Of a DNA stretch of 64,000 bases, positions 42,970 through 51,371 are shown one piece after another; position 1 is the stretch's first letter; every line of letters begins with the position of its first letter. Below the pieces are notes generated by a model. That model was given only the letters and a program-made list of their open reading frames with translations, searched no databases and was not told the DNA's origin. The stretch is from Mitsuaria sp. GD03876 (lineage in GTDB: Bacteria > Pseudomonadota > Gammaproteobacteria > Burkholderiales > Burkholderiaceae_C). The stretch is taken from the NCBI RefSeq assembly GCF_029840635.1, contig NZ_JAOCCU010000008.1, positions 62,001 to 126,000 on the forward strand. The letters are read 5' to 3'. Made by a program: the position numbers and the translations under genes.

Positions 42970-43617
42970 ATGAAGCTGTTGCTCGATTTCCTGCCGCTCC
43001 TGCTGTTCTTCGTGACGTTCAAGTACGCCGACGGACAGCCGGACTGGGCGGCGGCCTTCGCCACCGAGCACCTGGGCTTCCTGGTGTCCGGCGGCAAGGT
43101 CGGCCCGACCGAGGCCCCGGTGCTGCTCGCCACGATCGTGGTGATGCTGGCGACCATCGCGCAGGTGCTCTACCTGAAGATCCGCGGCCGCAAGGTCGAC
43201 CTGATGCTGTGGATCAGCCTCGGGCTGGTGGTCACGCTGGGCGCCGCGACGGTCTACTTCCACAACGAGACCTTCATCAAGTGGAAGCCGACGATGCTGT
43301 ACTGGGCGTTCTCGGCCGCCTTCCTGATCAGCCACGTGGTGCTCGGCAAGAACCTGCTGCGCAAGATGCTGGGCGCGGAGCTCCCGCTGCCCGATCCGGT
43401 CTGGACGCGGCTGAACTGGGCCTGGGTCGCGTTCTTCGCGGCGATGGGTTTTGCGAATCTTTACGTCGCTTACGCCTACAGCACCGAGGCCTGGGCCAAC
43501 TTCAAGGCCTTCGGCTCGACCGGGCTGATCCTGCTGTTCACGCTGGGCCAGGGGCTCTACATGAGCCGCCACCTGCCGCAGGAAAGCGAAGCCCCGGCCG
43601 AGGAGCGCAAGCCATGA
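42970..43617 (+). CDS. yciB: Inner membrane septation protein A (YciB/IspZ)
   Basis: A 215-residue polytopic membrane protein beginning MKLLLDFLPLLLFFVTFKYA, the family hallmark, with four to six helices and ending in a charged tail. YciB interacts with division and elongation machinery in E. coli, and loss affects envelope integrity. The order yciB-bolA-ppiC is common in Burkholderiales. The stop codon overlaps the bolA start. Confidence 0.93.
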   Translation: MKLLLDFLPLLLFFVTFKYADGQPDWAAAFATEHLGFLVSGGKVGPTEAPVLLATIVVMLATIAQVLYLKIRGRKVDLMLWISLGLVVTLGAATVYFHNETFIKWKPTMLYWAFSAAFLISHVVLGKNLLRKMLGAELPLPDPVWTRLNWAWVAFFAAMGFANLYVAYAYSTEAWANFKAFGSTGLILLFTLGQGLYMSRHLPQESEAPAEERKP

Positions 43618-43937
43618 GCGGGCACGGAACTCCCTCGGGGAAAACCAATCCGGCGGCCACGCCGTCGGCGGCGATCGAGGCCCGGCTGCAGGCCGCGCTC
43701 GAGCCCGTCTCGCTGCGTCTGCGCGACGACAGCGCGCACCACGCGGGGCACGCCGGCGCCCGGGAGGGCGGCCACTATTACCTCGAAATCGTGAGCCCGC
43801 GCTTTGCCGGTTTACCCAGGGTCGCGCGACATCGGCTCGTATATGATGCCCTCGCCGATCTGATGCAGAAGGGCATTCACGCGCTGGCCATCGATGCTCG
43901 CGCGCCCGACGAACAACAGAACTCTGGTCCTCAGTAG
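43614..43937 (+). CDS. BolA family protein
   Basis: A 107-residue BolA-like protein. The core IEARLQAALEPVSLRLRDDSAHHAGH...GGHYYLEIVSPRFAGLPRVARHRLVYDALADLMQ has the class-II KH-like fold. The conserved His near HRLVYDAL is a candidate ligand for the 2Fe-2S cluster shared with a monothiol glutaredoxin. It starts at an ATGA overlap with yciB. The stop codon lies at the edge of a terminator hairpin. Confidence 0.92.
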   Translation: MSGHGTPSGKTNPAATPSAAIEARLQAALEPVSLRLRDDSAHHAGHAGAREGGHYYLEIVSPRFAGLPRVARHRLVYDALADLMQKGIHALAIDARAPDEQQNSGPQ

Positions 43938-43961
43938 CGCCGCCTGCCGGCGCTTTGTTTT
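43936..43961 (+). terminator. Terminator after bolA
   Basis: AGCGCCG (43936-43942) pairs with CGGCGCT (43948-43954), followed by TTGTTTT. It begins inside the bolA stop codon. The parvulin gene beyond it therefore probably has its own promoter. Confidence 0.72.
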
Positions 43962-44003
43962 GGAGCGTTCACGCTCACCCGGGAGTCGAAAGGCCCTTAA
44001 TCC

Positions 44004-44801
44004 ATGAAGAAGTTTGTGCTTGCCGCCGCCGTGGCGGCCATCGGCGCCGTGGCCCTGCCGGCCATGGCCCAGAACATCGCGATCGTGAACGGCAAGCCGG
44101 TGCCCAAGGCCCGCGCCGACGTGCTGATCAGCCAGATCACCAAGGCCGGCCAGCCGCGCAGCCCGGAGATGGAAACCAAGGTCAAGGACGAGGTCGTCCT
44201 GCGCGAGATCTTCCTGCAGGAAGCCGAGAAGCGCGGCCTGAACAAGACCGACGACTACAAGAACCAGATGGAACTGGCGCGCCAGTCGCTGCTGATCCGC
44301 GAGCTCTTCGCCGACTACGCGAAGAAGAACCCGATCACCGACGCCGACGCCAAGGCCGAGTACGACAAGTTCAAGGCGCAAGCCACCGGCAACGAATACC
44401 ACGCGCGTCACATCCTGGTCGAGAAGGAAGACGACGCCAAGGCGCTGATCAAGCAGCTCAACGGCGGCGCGAAGTTCGAGGACGTCGCGACCAAGAACTC
44501 CAAGGACACCGGTTCCGCCCAGAACGGCGGCGACCTGGGCTGGTCCGCGCCGGACGCCTACGTGCCTGAGTTCAGCGCCGCGATGGCCAAGCTCAAGCCG
44601 GGCGAGATGACGCAGGAGCCGGTGAAGTCGCAATTCGGCTTCCACATCATCAAGCTCGAAGAGTCGCGTCCGCAGCAGTTCCCGGCCTTCGACGACGTCA
44701 AGGCCCAGATCATCCAGCGCATGCAGCAGCAGAAGGTCGCGGAGTTCCAGGAGGAACTGCGCACGAAGGCCAAGACGGACTACAAGTTCTCCGCGAACTG
44801 A
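44004..44801 (+). CDS. Periplasmic peptidyl-prolyl isomerase, parvulin type
   Basis: A 265-residue exported foldase. The signal peptide is MKKFVLAAAVAAIGAVALPAMA. An N-terminal SurA/PrsA-like helical chaperone segment precedes the parvulin domain at about residues 133-225 (EYHARHILVEKEDDAKALIKQL...FGFHIIKLEES). Probably helps outer-membrane protein folding. It is flanked by terminators on both sides, so it is a single-gene unit. Confidence 0.93.
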   Translation: MKKFVLAAAVAAIGAVALPAMAQNIAIVNGKPVPKARADVLISQITKAGQPRSPEMETKVKDEVVLREIFLQEAEKRGLNKTDDYKNQMELARQSLLIRELFADYAKKNPITDADAKAEYDKFKAQATGNEYHARHILVEKEDDAKALIKQLNGGAKFEDVATKNSKDTGSAQNGGDLGWSAPDAYVPEFSAAMAKLKPGEMTQEPVKSQFGFHIIKLEESRPQQFPAFDDVKAQIIQRMQQQKVAEFQEELRTKAKTDYKFSAN

Positions 44802-44824
44802 TCCCGGTCCCGTCGACCTGCGAG

Positions 44825-44858
44825 GCCCGCGCCGCTGATCTCAGCCGCGCGGGCTTTT
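44825..44858 (+). terminator. Terminator after the parvulin gene
   Basis: GCCCGCGC and GCGCGGGC pair, with an inner GCTGA/TCAGC stem and one C-C mismatch, followed by TTTT. Confidence 0.85.
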
Positions 44859-44910
44859 CACATCCGCCCCGCTCTTTCTTTTCCGGCCTCCGTGCCCACT
44901 TGACTCCTTC

Positions 44911-45471
44911 ATGACGGCTTCCCGACTCGCCCGACGGCTGCTGCCCTCGCCCGAATCCCTGGAACAGACCAAGGGGCTGAAATGGCTGGGCCACTACCTG
45001 CGCGATCGGCCCTGGCTGTGGGTCGCGCACCGGCGGCGCGTGGCGCTGGGCGCCGGCCTGGGACTGGCGGTGGGCGTGATCCCGCTGCCCACGCAGATGC
45101 TGCTGGCCGCGCTCGTGGCCATCGTGTGCCGCGCCAACGTCGCCGCGGCGATCGCCGCGACCTGGCTGACCAATCCGCTGACGCTGGTGCCGATCTGGAC
45201 GCTGGCGATCTTCCTGGGCCGCCAGGTGCTGGGCATCCATGGACCGATCTCGGCGCCCAAGGAGCTGGCGTTGAACTGGAGCGATCCGACCAGCTGGTGG
45301 CACGCGATCAGCCAGTGGCTGTCGGAGCTCGGCACGCCGTTGCTGGCGGGCCTGCCGCTGGCGGGCATCCTGCTCGGGCTGTCGCTGTACGCGATCGTCT
45401 ATGTCGGCTGGTGGGCGGTGATCCGCTACGAGCGCCGACGCCGCCTGCGCGAGCGCGCGCTGCGCGTCTGA
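44911..45471 (+). CDS. DUF2062 membrane protein
   Basis: A 186-residue protein with three or four hydrophobic helices. The DUF2062 signature is clear: ALGAGLGLAVGVIPLPTQMLLAALVAIVCRANVAAAIAATWLTNPLTLVPIWTLAIFLGRQVLG. Function unknown. The tail is very Arg-rich. It converges with the ABC ATPase gene. Confidence 0.9.
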   Translation: MTASRLARRLLPSPESLEQTKGLKWLGHYLRDRPWLWVAHRRRVALGAGLGLAVGVIPLPTQMLLAALVAIVCRANVAAAIAATWLTNPLTLVPIWTLAIFLGRQVLGIHGPISAPKELALNWSDPTSWWHAISQWLSELGTPLLAGLPLAGILLGLSLYAIVYVGWWAVIRYERRRRLRERALRV

Positions 45472-45508
45472 GCGCCGGCGCGGCCTTCCCGCCGCGCCAT
45501 GCCTGAGC

Positions 45509-46204
45509 TCAGGCCGGCAGGTCGGCCATCGTGATGTCCTGCAGATGGCCGGCCGAGATCTTCAGCTGCCGCTCGCAGCGCGCGGCGATGCTGTTGTCGT
45601 GGGTGACCATGACGAGCGTCGTGCCCAGCTCGCGGTTGAGCTCGAACATCAGCGCCATCACCTGCTCGCCGGTGGCGTAGTCCAGGCTACCGGTGGGCTC
45701 GTCGGCCAGCAGCAGCGCCGGCTGCTGCACGAAGGCCCGCGCCAGCGCGACGCGCTGCTGCTCGCCGCCCGACAGCACGCGCGGGTAGTGCGAGAGCCGC
45801 TGCCCCAGCCCGACGCGCTCGAGCATCTGCCTGGCCTGTCCCCGGGCGTCGCGCTCGCCGCGCAGCTCCAGCGGCAGCATCACGTTCTCCAGCGCGGTCA
45901 GGTGGGCCAGCAGCTGGAAGCTCTGGAACACGAAGCCCAGGTGCGCGCCGCGCAGCGCGGCGCGGCCGTCCTCGTCCAGCGCGAACATGTCCTGCCCGCG
46001 CAGGCGCACGGTGCCCTCGCTGGGCGTGTCCAGGCCCGCCAGGATCGACAGCAGCGTGCTCTTGCCGGAGCCCGATGCGCCGACGATGGCGACGGACTCC
46101 CGCGCCTGCAGCTGGAAATTGATGTCATGCAGAATGGTCAGCACGCCGTCGGCATCCTGGACCGACTTGCTGACGTGATCGACTTCGAGGATGTTCTGAA
46201 CCAT
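45509..46204 (-). CDS. ABC transporter ATP-binding protein (YbbA/LolD-like)
   Basis: A 231-residue ATPase: Walker [15 protein letters not shown] (residues about 41-54), signature [15 protein letters not shown], Walker [13 protein letters not shown] and switch His in VMVTHDN. It is closest in layout to YbbA/LolD (MacB family). In E. coli ybbA is divergent from tesA and followed by permease gene ybbP. The divergence from tesA is kept here, but no permease follows; the next gene is convergent DUF2062. Its start codon overlaps that of tesA. Confidence 0.92.
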   Translation of the reverse strand: MVQNILEVDHVSKSVQDADGVLTILHDINFQLQARESVAIVGASGSGKSTLLSILAGLDTPSEGTVRLRGQDMFALDEDGRAALRGAHLGFVFQSFQLLAHLTALENVMLPLELRGERDARGQARQMLERVGLGQRLSHYPRVLSGGEQQRVALARAFVQQPALLLADEPTGSLDYATGEQVMALMFELNRELGTTLVMVTHDNSIAARCERQLKISAGHLQDITMADLPA

Positions 46205-46889
46205 GAATCAACCGCAGATGCGCCGCCGTGAATGGATCGTGCACTGTAGCGCCTGTGTCGTGACCCTCGCCGCCGCGGGGACCCTGTCCCGGCCTGTCGC
46301 GGCGCAAGGCCGCGCCGAAGGCGCCGCGTCGGGCACGCGCCGGATCCTGGTGCTCGGCGACAGCCTGTCGGCCGAGTACGGCCTGGCCCGCGGCAGCGGC
46401 TGGGTCGCGCTGCTGGACGCGCGGCTGAAGGCCCAGAAGCTCGGCGCCGACGTCGTCAACGCCAGCATCAGCGGCGACACCACGTCGGGCGGCCGCTCGC
46501 GGCTGCCGGCGCTGCTCCAGCAGCATCGGCCGACGCACCTGGTCATCGAGCTCGGCGGCAACGACGCGCTGCGCGGGCTGCCGCTGAAGATGACCCGCGA
46601 GAACCTGCAGGCGATGGTCCGGGCCGGCAAGGCGGCCGGCGCGAAGGTGATGCTGGTCGGCATGCAGATCCCGCCGAACATGGGCGCGAGCTACGGGCGC
46701 GATTTCGAGAACAGCTTCAAGACCGTCGCCCAGGAAGAGAAGGTGCCGCTGCTGCCCTTCCTGCTGGCCGGCATCGCCGACCGCGCCGATTCGGCGGACT
46801 GGTTCCAGGGCGACCGCATCCATCCGCTGGCCAAGGCCCATCCGGTGATGCTGGACAACGTCTGGAAGGTGCTGCGCCCGATGCTGTGA
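46203..46889 (+). CDS. tesA: Arylesterase / acyl-CoA thioesterase I (SGNH hydrolase)
   Basis: A 228-residue exported GDSL esterase. An N-terminal hydrophobic signal (IVHCSACVVTLAAAGTLSRPVAAQG) precedes the catalytic blocks LVLGDSLSAEYG (Ser), VIELGGNDALRG (Gly, Asn) and the C-terminal DRIHPLAKAH (Asp and His). The ATG at 46203 sits in a CATG shared with the start of the divergent ABC ATPase; a second ATG five codons later (MRRREW) could be the true start of the signal peptide. Confidence 0.92.
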   Translation: MNQPQMRRREWIVHCSACVVTLAAAGTLSRPVAAQGRAEGAASGTRRILVLGDSLSAEYGLARGSGWVALLDARLKAQKLGADVVNASISGDTTSGGRSRLPALLQQHRPTHLVIELGGNDALRGLPLKMTRENLQAMVRAGKAAGAKVMLVGMQIPPNMGASYGRDFENSFKTVAQEEKVPLLPFLLAGIADRADSADWFQGDRIHPLAKAHPVMLDNVWKVLRPML

Positions 46890-47006
46890 GCGCCGGCGGC
46901 CCCGAGGGTCGCCGCAAAAACCTCCGGGCCGGCCTCGACGAAGCGCAGGTGGGAAAGGCGGCGCGCTCCTAGACTCGCGCCGCTTCCGTTTCCGGCCCGC
47001 GCGTTG

Positions 47007-48638
47007 ATGCTCCCTTCGATTCCTCTCCGGTCCGCGATGCCGTCCTGGCTCGCGATGGTGTTCCTTGGCGCGTCATGCGCCGCCGCGATCGCGCTGGGTC
47101 ATGACGGGCGGCGCGGCGCTCAGGTCGCGATGCTGGCGCTCCCCGCGCTGCTGTGGCTGCGATGGCCGATCGCGACGGCCCTCTGGCGTCGCACGCGCGG
47201 GATCGTCGTGTTCATCGTCATCGCCGCCTTCCTGCTCGACGGCGCGGTGCGGACCTGGCTGCTCGCGCACTACCAGGCGGCGCCGGACAGCTCGCTGGTG
47301 CTCGGCGCCGTCGCGAACACGACGCCGCGCGAGGCCGCCGAGTTCCTGAACGCGCAGCGGTCCGCGATGGCGGCCGGCGCGGGCGCCCTGGTCGTCCTGC
47401 TGCTCCTGACCGGCGCGGCGATCTCGGCCGCCGGGCGCGGCGAACGCGCGTTGTCGCGGCGCTGGCGGATCGCGCTCGTCGCCGTGCTGGTCCTGTGCGC
47501 CCTCGCCCACCTGAGCAAGCCTTGGCGCCGCCACCACCCGCTGCTGTTCTGGCCGCAATGGACGCAGCAGGTCGCCGACCTGCGCGCGATCTGGTCCGAC
47601 CAGCAAGCCCAGCGCGACCAGCTGATGCGCAACGCGCGCGCCGCGTCGCCGGCGATCACCACCGACGGCCCCGCCACGGTCGTGCTCGTGCTGGGCGACA
47701 GCATCAACCGCGACAACATGAGCCTCTACGGCTACGCGCGTCCCACGACGCCGCAACTCGCGGCGCTGCGCGACGAGGAAACCTCCCGCCTGCTCACCCT
47801 GCGCCACGCCTGGTCCGCCAAGGCCGGCACGGTGGCCTCGCTCAGCGGCCTGTTCAGCTTCGGCGAACGCGACGAGGACGACCCGGCCGGCCAGGCGCAG
47901 CACCTCCTCGCGCTCGCGCGCGTCGCGGGCTACAAGGTCTGGTGGATGGGCAACCACGACGACGTCGCCGTCGACCAGCAGCACGCGCGCCTCGCCGACG
48001 AGATCGAGATGATCAACCGCCGACCCGGGCGCTCCACCATCTCCCTGGACGGGGAACTCCTCGACTGCCTCGAGGAAGCGCTCGTCGATCCCGCGCCGCG
48101 CAAGCTCATCGTCGTCCATCTGCTCGGCGCCCACCCCCACTACCGGCTGCGCATGCCGCCCGGCCATCACCCGTTCGACCACGTCAACGACACCATCGAC
48201 GCCGACATGGCACGCGCCGGCAAACCCGCCTGGCTGCGCGAGTTCCGCCAGGACTACGACGGCGCCATCCAGTACCACGACAGCGTCGTCGCCCAGTCGC
48301 TTCGCCTCACCCGCCAGCACCAGCCCGCCCATGGACGGGCCGCCTGGATGTTCCTCTCCGACCACGGACAGGAGGTCGGACACACCATCGTGCACGCGGG
48401 GCACAGCCCCGGAACCGCGGCGGGGTATCGCATCCCGACACTCCTTTGGCGCGGCGACGCGGGCTTCGATCCAGCCACCGCCGCTCGCCCGTTCCGCGCC
48501 GATTGGGCCGGGTGGACGCTCGCGGAACTCATGCACCTGCGGTGGGACGGGCGGCAAGATGCCCGCAATGTGCTCCACCCCCACTACGCGTGGGAGGCGC
48601 CTCGGCTTCCGGTGGAACACCTCAGGTTCGACCAGTAG
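47007..48638 (+). CDS. Membrane phosphoethanolamine transferase-like sulfatase-fold enzyme
   Basis: A 543-residue protein. Four or five N-terminal membrane helices (residues 15-170) are followed by an alkaline-phosphatase-fold domain: VLVLGDSINRDNMSLYGYARPTTPQ at 227-250 (metal-binding Asp where EptA/CptA have Glu), the nucleophile region AKAGTVASLSGLF with Thr275, VHLLGAHPHYRLR, and SDHGQEVGHT. The family moves phosphoethanolamine onto lipid A, core sugars or periplasmic glycans. The exact acceptor is unknown. An in-frame TTG one codon earlier is also possible. The 249 bases after it show nothing recognisable. Confidence 0.87.
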   Translation: MLPSIPLRSAMPSWLAMVFLGASCAAAIALGHDGRRGAQVAMLALPALLWLRWPIATALWRRTRGIVVFIVIAAFLLDGAVRTWLLAHYQAAPDSSLVLGAVANTTPREAAEFLNAQRSAMAAGAGALVVLLLLTGAAISAAGRGERALSRRWRIALVAVLVLCALAHLSKPWRRHHPLLFWPQWTQQVADLRAIWSDQQAQRDQLMRNARAASPAITTDGPATVVLVLGDSINRDNMSLYGYARPTTPQLAALRDEETSRLLTLRHAWSAKAGTVASLSGLFSFGERDEDDPAGQAQHLLALARVAGYKVWWMGNHDDVAVDQQHARLADEIEMINRRPGRSTISLDGELLDCLEEALVDPAPRKLIVVHLLGAHPHYRLRMPPGHHPFDHVNDTIDADMARAGKPAWLREFRQDYDGAIQYHDSVVAQSLRLTRQHQPAHGRAAWMFLSDHGQEVGHTIVHAGHSPGTAAGYRIPTLLWRGDAGFDPATAARPFRADWAGWTLAELMHLRWDGRQDARNVLHPHYAWEAPRLPVEHLRFDQ

Positions 48639-48887
48639 GCCCGGCTTGGGCCAGTAGGCTCGGCATAGGCCGACTGCGCCACCAACAGCGCCAACGAGCA
48701 TGACCGGGGCCGGCGACTCCCGTCGAGCCTCGGCGCTCAACTCCCTGCGCTCACCTTCGGCTCGCTCCGGTCAGACAGAACGCGCCTGGTCAGTCATGGA
48801 AGGCTCGACTTCGTCGCCGGCCCCGGCCATGCCCGTTTCCGAGACGGCCGTTGTTCGTTCGGGCATTCCGGTTGCCTGGGGGGCGGG

Positions 48888-50168
48888 ATGAAGGCACCGA
48901 AACACGTCCAGCCTCCCTGGTGGTCCAAGCTCGGACCCGGACTCATCACAGGCGCCGCCGACGACGACCCCAGCGGCATCGCCACCTACTCCCAAGCCGG
49001 CGCCCAGTTCGGCTACGCCGTCAGCTGGACCATCCTCCTCACCTTCCCCCTCATGGTCGGCATCCAGCTCGCCAGCGCCCGCATCGGACGCATCACCGGC
49101 AAAGGACTCACCGAAACCTTCGCCAAACTCTGTCCGCGTTGGCTCGTCGTCGCGCTGGTCTCGCTGCTCGTGCTCGCCAACGTCATCAACCTCGGGGCCG
49201 ACCTCTCCGCCATGGGCGACGCCATGCACCTCGCCATCGGCGGCCCCGCCAGCGCCCACGTCATCGCCATGGCCCTGGTCTCCCTCCTCCTGCAGATCTG
49301 GCTGCCCTATGAGCGCTACGTGAAGCTCCTCAAGTGGCTCACGCTGTCGCTGCTCGCCTATGTCGGCGTCGGCTTCGCGGCGCAGGCCGACTGGGCCCTC
49401 GCGTTGAAGTCGCTGGTGCTCCCCACCCTGCGTTGGGATCGGGACTACGCCACCACCCTCGTCGCCATCCTCGGCACCACCATCAGCCCCTACCTCTTCT
49501 TCTGGCAGGCCAGCCAGGAAGCCGAAGAGATCCGCCGCATCGACGCCGACCGCCCCCTGGCCGTCGCGCCCGAGCAGGCCGCCGCGCAGTTCCGGCGCCT
49601 GCGCACCGACACGCTGGTCGGCATGGGCTTCTCCAACACCATCGCCTTCTTCATGATCGTCGCGACCGCCGCCGCGCTGCACGCCCACGGCATCCGCGAC
49701 ATCGAAACCACCGCCCAGGCCGCCACCGCCCTCAAGCCCATCGCCGGCGAGTTCGCCTTCGTGCTCTTCGCCGCCGGCATCGTCGGCACCGGCTTCCTCG
49801 CGCTGCCGGTGCTGGCCGGCTCGGCCGCCTACGCCGTGGCGACGCTCGCCGGCGTGCGCCGCGGCCTGGACCGCCCGCCGCAGTCCGCTCGCGCCTTCTA
49901 CGCGATCCTCAGCGGCGCCATGCTGGTCGGACTCGCCGTCAGCCTCGCGGGCATCAACCCGATCAAGGCGCTGGTCTGGTCCGCCGTGGTGAACGCGGTG
50001 ATCTCGGTCCCGATCATGGTGGCGGTGATGATCGCCGCCTCGCATCCGAAGATCGTCGGCGAACTGCGCATGCCGCCGGTCTGGCGCGTGCTGGGCTGGC
50101 TCGCGACCGCCGCGATGGCGCTGGCCACGGTCGCCATGGCGGTCCTGCAGACTTCCGGCACCTCCTGA
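48888..50168 (+). CDS. Nramp-family divalent metal transporter, atypical clade
   Basis: A 426-residue polytopic membrane protein with about 11 helices. It starts WWSKLGPGLITGAADDDPSGIATYSQAGAQFGY. The canonical Nramp helix-1 DPGN motif reads DPSG at residues 27-30, and the helix-6 MPH motif reads ISPY at 199-202, so the metal-liganding Asn and Met are both replaced. Such changes are known from Nramp-related proteins with other selectivity (for example Mg2+ transport). Substrate therefore unclear; do not assume Mn2+ or Fe2+. Confidence 0.88.
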   Translation: MKAPKHVQPPWWSKLGPGLITGAADDDPSGIATYSQAGAQFGYAVSWTILLTFPLMVGIQLASARIGRITGKGLTETFAKLCPRWLVVALVSLLVLANVINLGADLSAMGDAMHLAIGGPASAHVIAMALVSLLLQIWLPYERYVKLLKWLTLSLLAYVGVGFAAQADWALALKSLVLPTLRWDRDYATTLVAILGTTISPYLFFWQASQEAEEIRRIDADRPLAVAPEQAAAQFRRLRTDTLVGMGFSNTIAFFMIVATAAALHAHGIRDIETTAQAATALKPIAGEFAFVLFAAGIVGTGFLALPVLAGSAAYAVATLAGVRRGLDRPPQSARAFYAILSGAMLVGLAVSLAGINPIKALVWSAVVNAVISVPIMVAVMIAASHPKIVGELRMPPVWRVLGWLATAAMALATVAMAVLQTSGTS

Positions 50169-50170
50169 AA

Positions 50171-50184
50171 GCGGTCGCTAGACT
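50171..50184 (+). promoter_or_regulatory. Leaderless-type promoter element of the TPR-GNAT gene
   Basis: GCGGTCGCTAGACT ends 6 bases before the ATG at 50191, matching the element before selO at 13 of 14 positions. It starts just after the stop codon of the Nramp gene. Confidence 0.5.
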
Positions 50185-50190
50185 GCCCCG

Positions 50191-51285
50191 ATGACCACGC
50201 CCGCCCCGCTCCACGACGCCTGGACCCTGCGCATCGACGACGTCTGGCGTCGCGCCCCGGACCTGGCCGGCGACCAGCTCGTCGCCGCGATCGACGCGCT
50301 CGCCGCCGAGCGTCCCGCGACCGACGGCCGCGCCCTGTTCGAGCGCGCCTGCGCCCGCGACACGGCGGGGCTCGAAGCCGAGGCCGAGCCGCTCTACCGC
50401 GCCGCGCTCGAGAGCGGCCAGCTCGACCCCTATCGCCGCACGCGCGCGGTGATCCAGCTGGCGAGCACGCTGCGCTGGCTGGACCGGCTCGAGGAGAGCG
50501 AGGCGCTGCTCGTCGGCGAGCTCACCCATCACCTGCAGTCCGGCAACGACCGGCCGCTGCATGACGAGGCTCGCGCGCTGCTGGCCCTCACCTATGCCGC
50601 GCAAGGCCGCGGCAACGAGGCGGCCGGCCTGGCGCTGGCGACGCTCGCGCCGCGCCTGTCGCGCTACAACCGATCGATGCTGGCCTGCGCGAAGCAGCTG
50701 GCCCCGGAGGTCTGGGAAGACGACGCGCCGGAGCGCCCGGCCTTCGAGCCGTTGCACGAAGGCGCCTTCGTGTTCCGCCCCTACCGGCCCGAGGACCTGT
50801 CCGAGTTCGTCGCGGGCGTGCGGGAATCCGAGGAGACCGTGGGCCGCTGGATGGGCTTCGCGCATGCGGGCTACACCGTCGAGGAAGGCGCCGCCTGGTT
50901 CGCGCGCTGCACCCAGAACCTGGCCGCCGGCACGTCCTACGACCTCGGCATCTTCGATCGCGAGACCGGCGCCTTCGTCGGCGGCTGCGGGCTCAACCAC
51001 TTCAACGTCATGCACCCGCTGTGCAACCTCGGCTACTGGGTGCGCCGGTCGTGCGAGGGCCGGGGCGTCGCGTCGGCGGCGGTGCGCGCGCTGAGCCGCT
51101 TCGGTTTCGGCACGCTCAAGATCCAGCGCATCGAGATCGTCGTGGCCGTCGGCAACGAGCCCAGCCAAGCCGTGGCGCGCAAGGCAGGCGCGCACTACGA
51201 GGGCGTGCTGCGCAACCGGCTGCAGGTCAACGGCGTCGTGGCGGACGCCCACATGTTTTCGCTGGTGCCGCCCGCGGCGGCTTGA
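50191..51285 (+). CDS. TPR-GNAT fusion acetyltransferase
   Basis: A 364-residue fusion. Residues about 20-175 form tetratricopeptide-like helices (ALFERACARDTAGLEAEAEPLYRAALESGQLDPYRRTRAVIQLASTLRWL, typical of the TPR_5 family). Residues about 190-360 are a RimJ/RimL-type acetyltransferase (VFRPYRPEDLSEFVAGV...NLGYWVRRSCEGRGVASAAVRAL, then VAVGNEPSQAVARKAGAHYEG). The TPR part may recruit a protein whose N-terminus is acetylated. No frame break occurs at the junction. Confidence 0.87.
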   Translation: MTTPAPLHDAWTLRIDDVWRRAPDLAGDQLVAAIDALAAERPATDGRALFERACARDTAGLEAEAEPLYRAALESGQLDPYRRTRAVIQLASTLRWLDRLEESEALLVGELTHHLQSGNDRPLHDEARALLALTYAAQGRGNEAAGLALATLAPRLSRYNRSMLACAKQLAPEVWEDDAPERPAFEPLHEGAFVFRPYRPEDLSEFVAGVRESEETVGRWMGFAHAGYTVEEGAAWFARCTQNLAAGTSYDLGIFDRETGAFVGGCGLNHFNVMHPLCNLGYWVRRSCEGRGVASAAVRALSRFGFGTLKIQRIEIVVAVGNEPSQAVARKAGAHYEGVLRNRLQVNGVVADAHMFSLVPPAAA

Positions 51286-51371
51286 GCGCGCCGCGCGCGA
51301 GGCCCTCGGATCCTTCGGGCCTTTGCGCCCGCGCGATGATCGGCGCCGTTCCGGCTCCCGCAGGAGAAGAC

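Noticed and set aside
48639-48887. Possible small gene in the spacer before the Nramp gene
   Set aside because: A 63-codon frame exists but lacks a ribosome site, family resemblance or protein-like composition.
51300-51325. AGGCCC/GGGCCT hairpin as a terminator after the TPR-GNAT gene
   Set aside because: Six-base stem with only a three-base T run; too weak to call.
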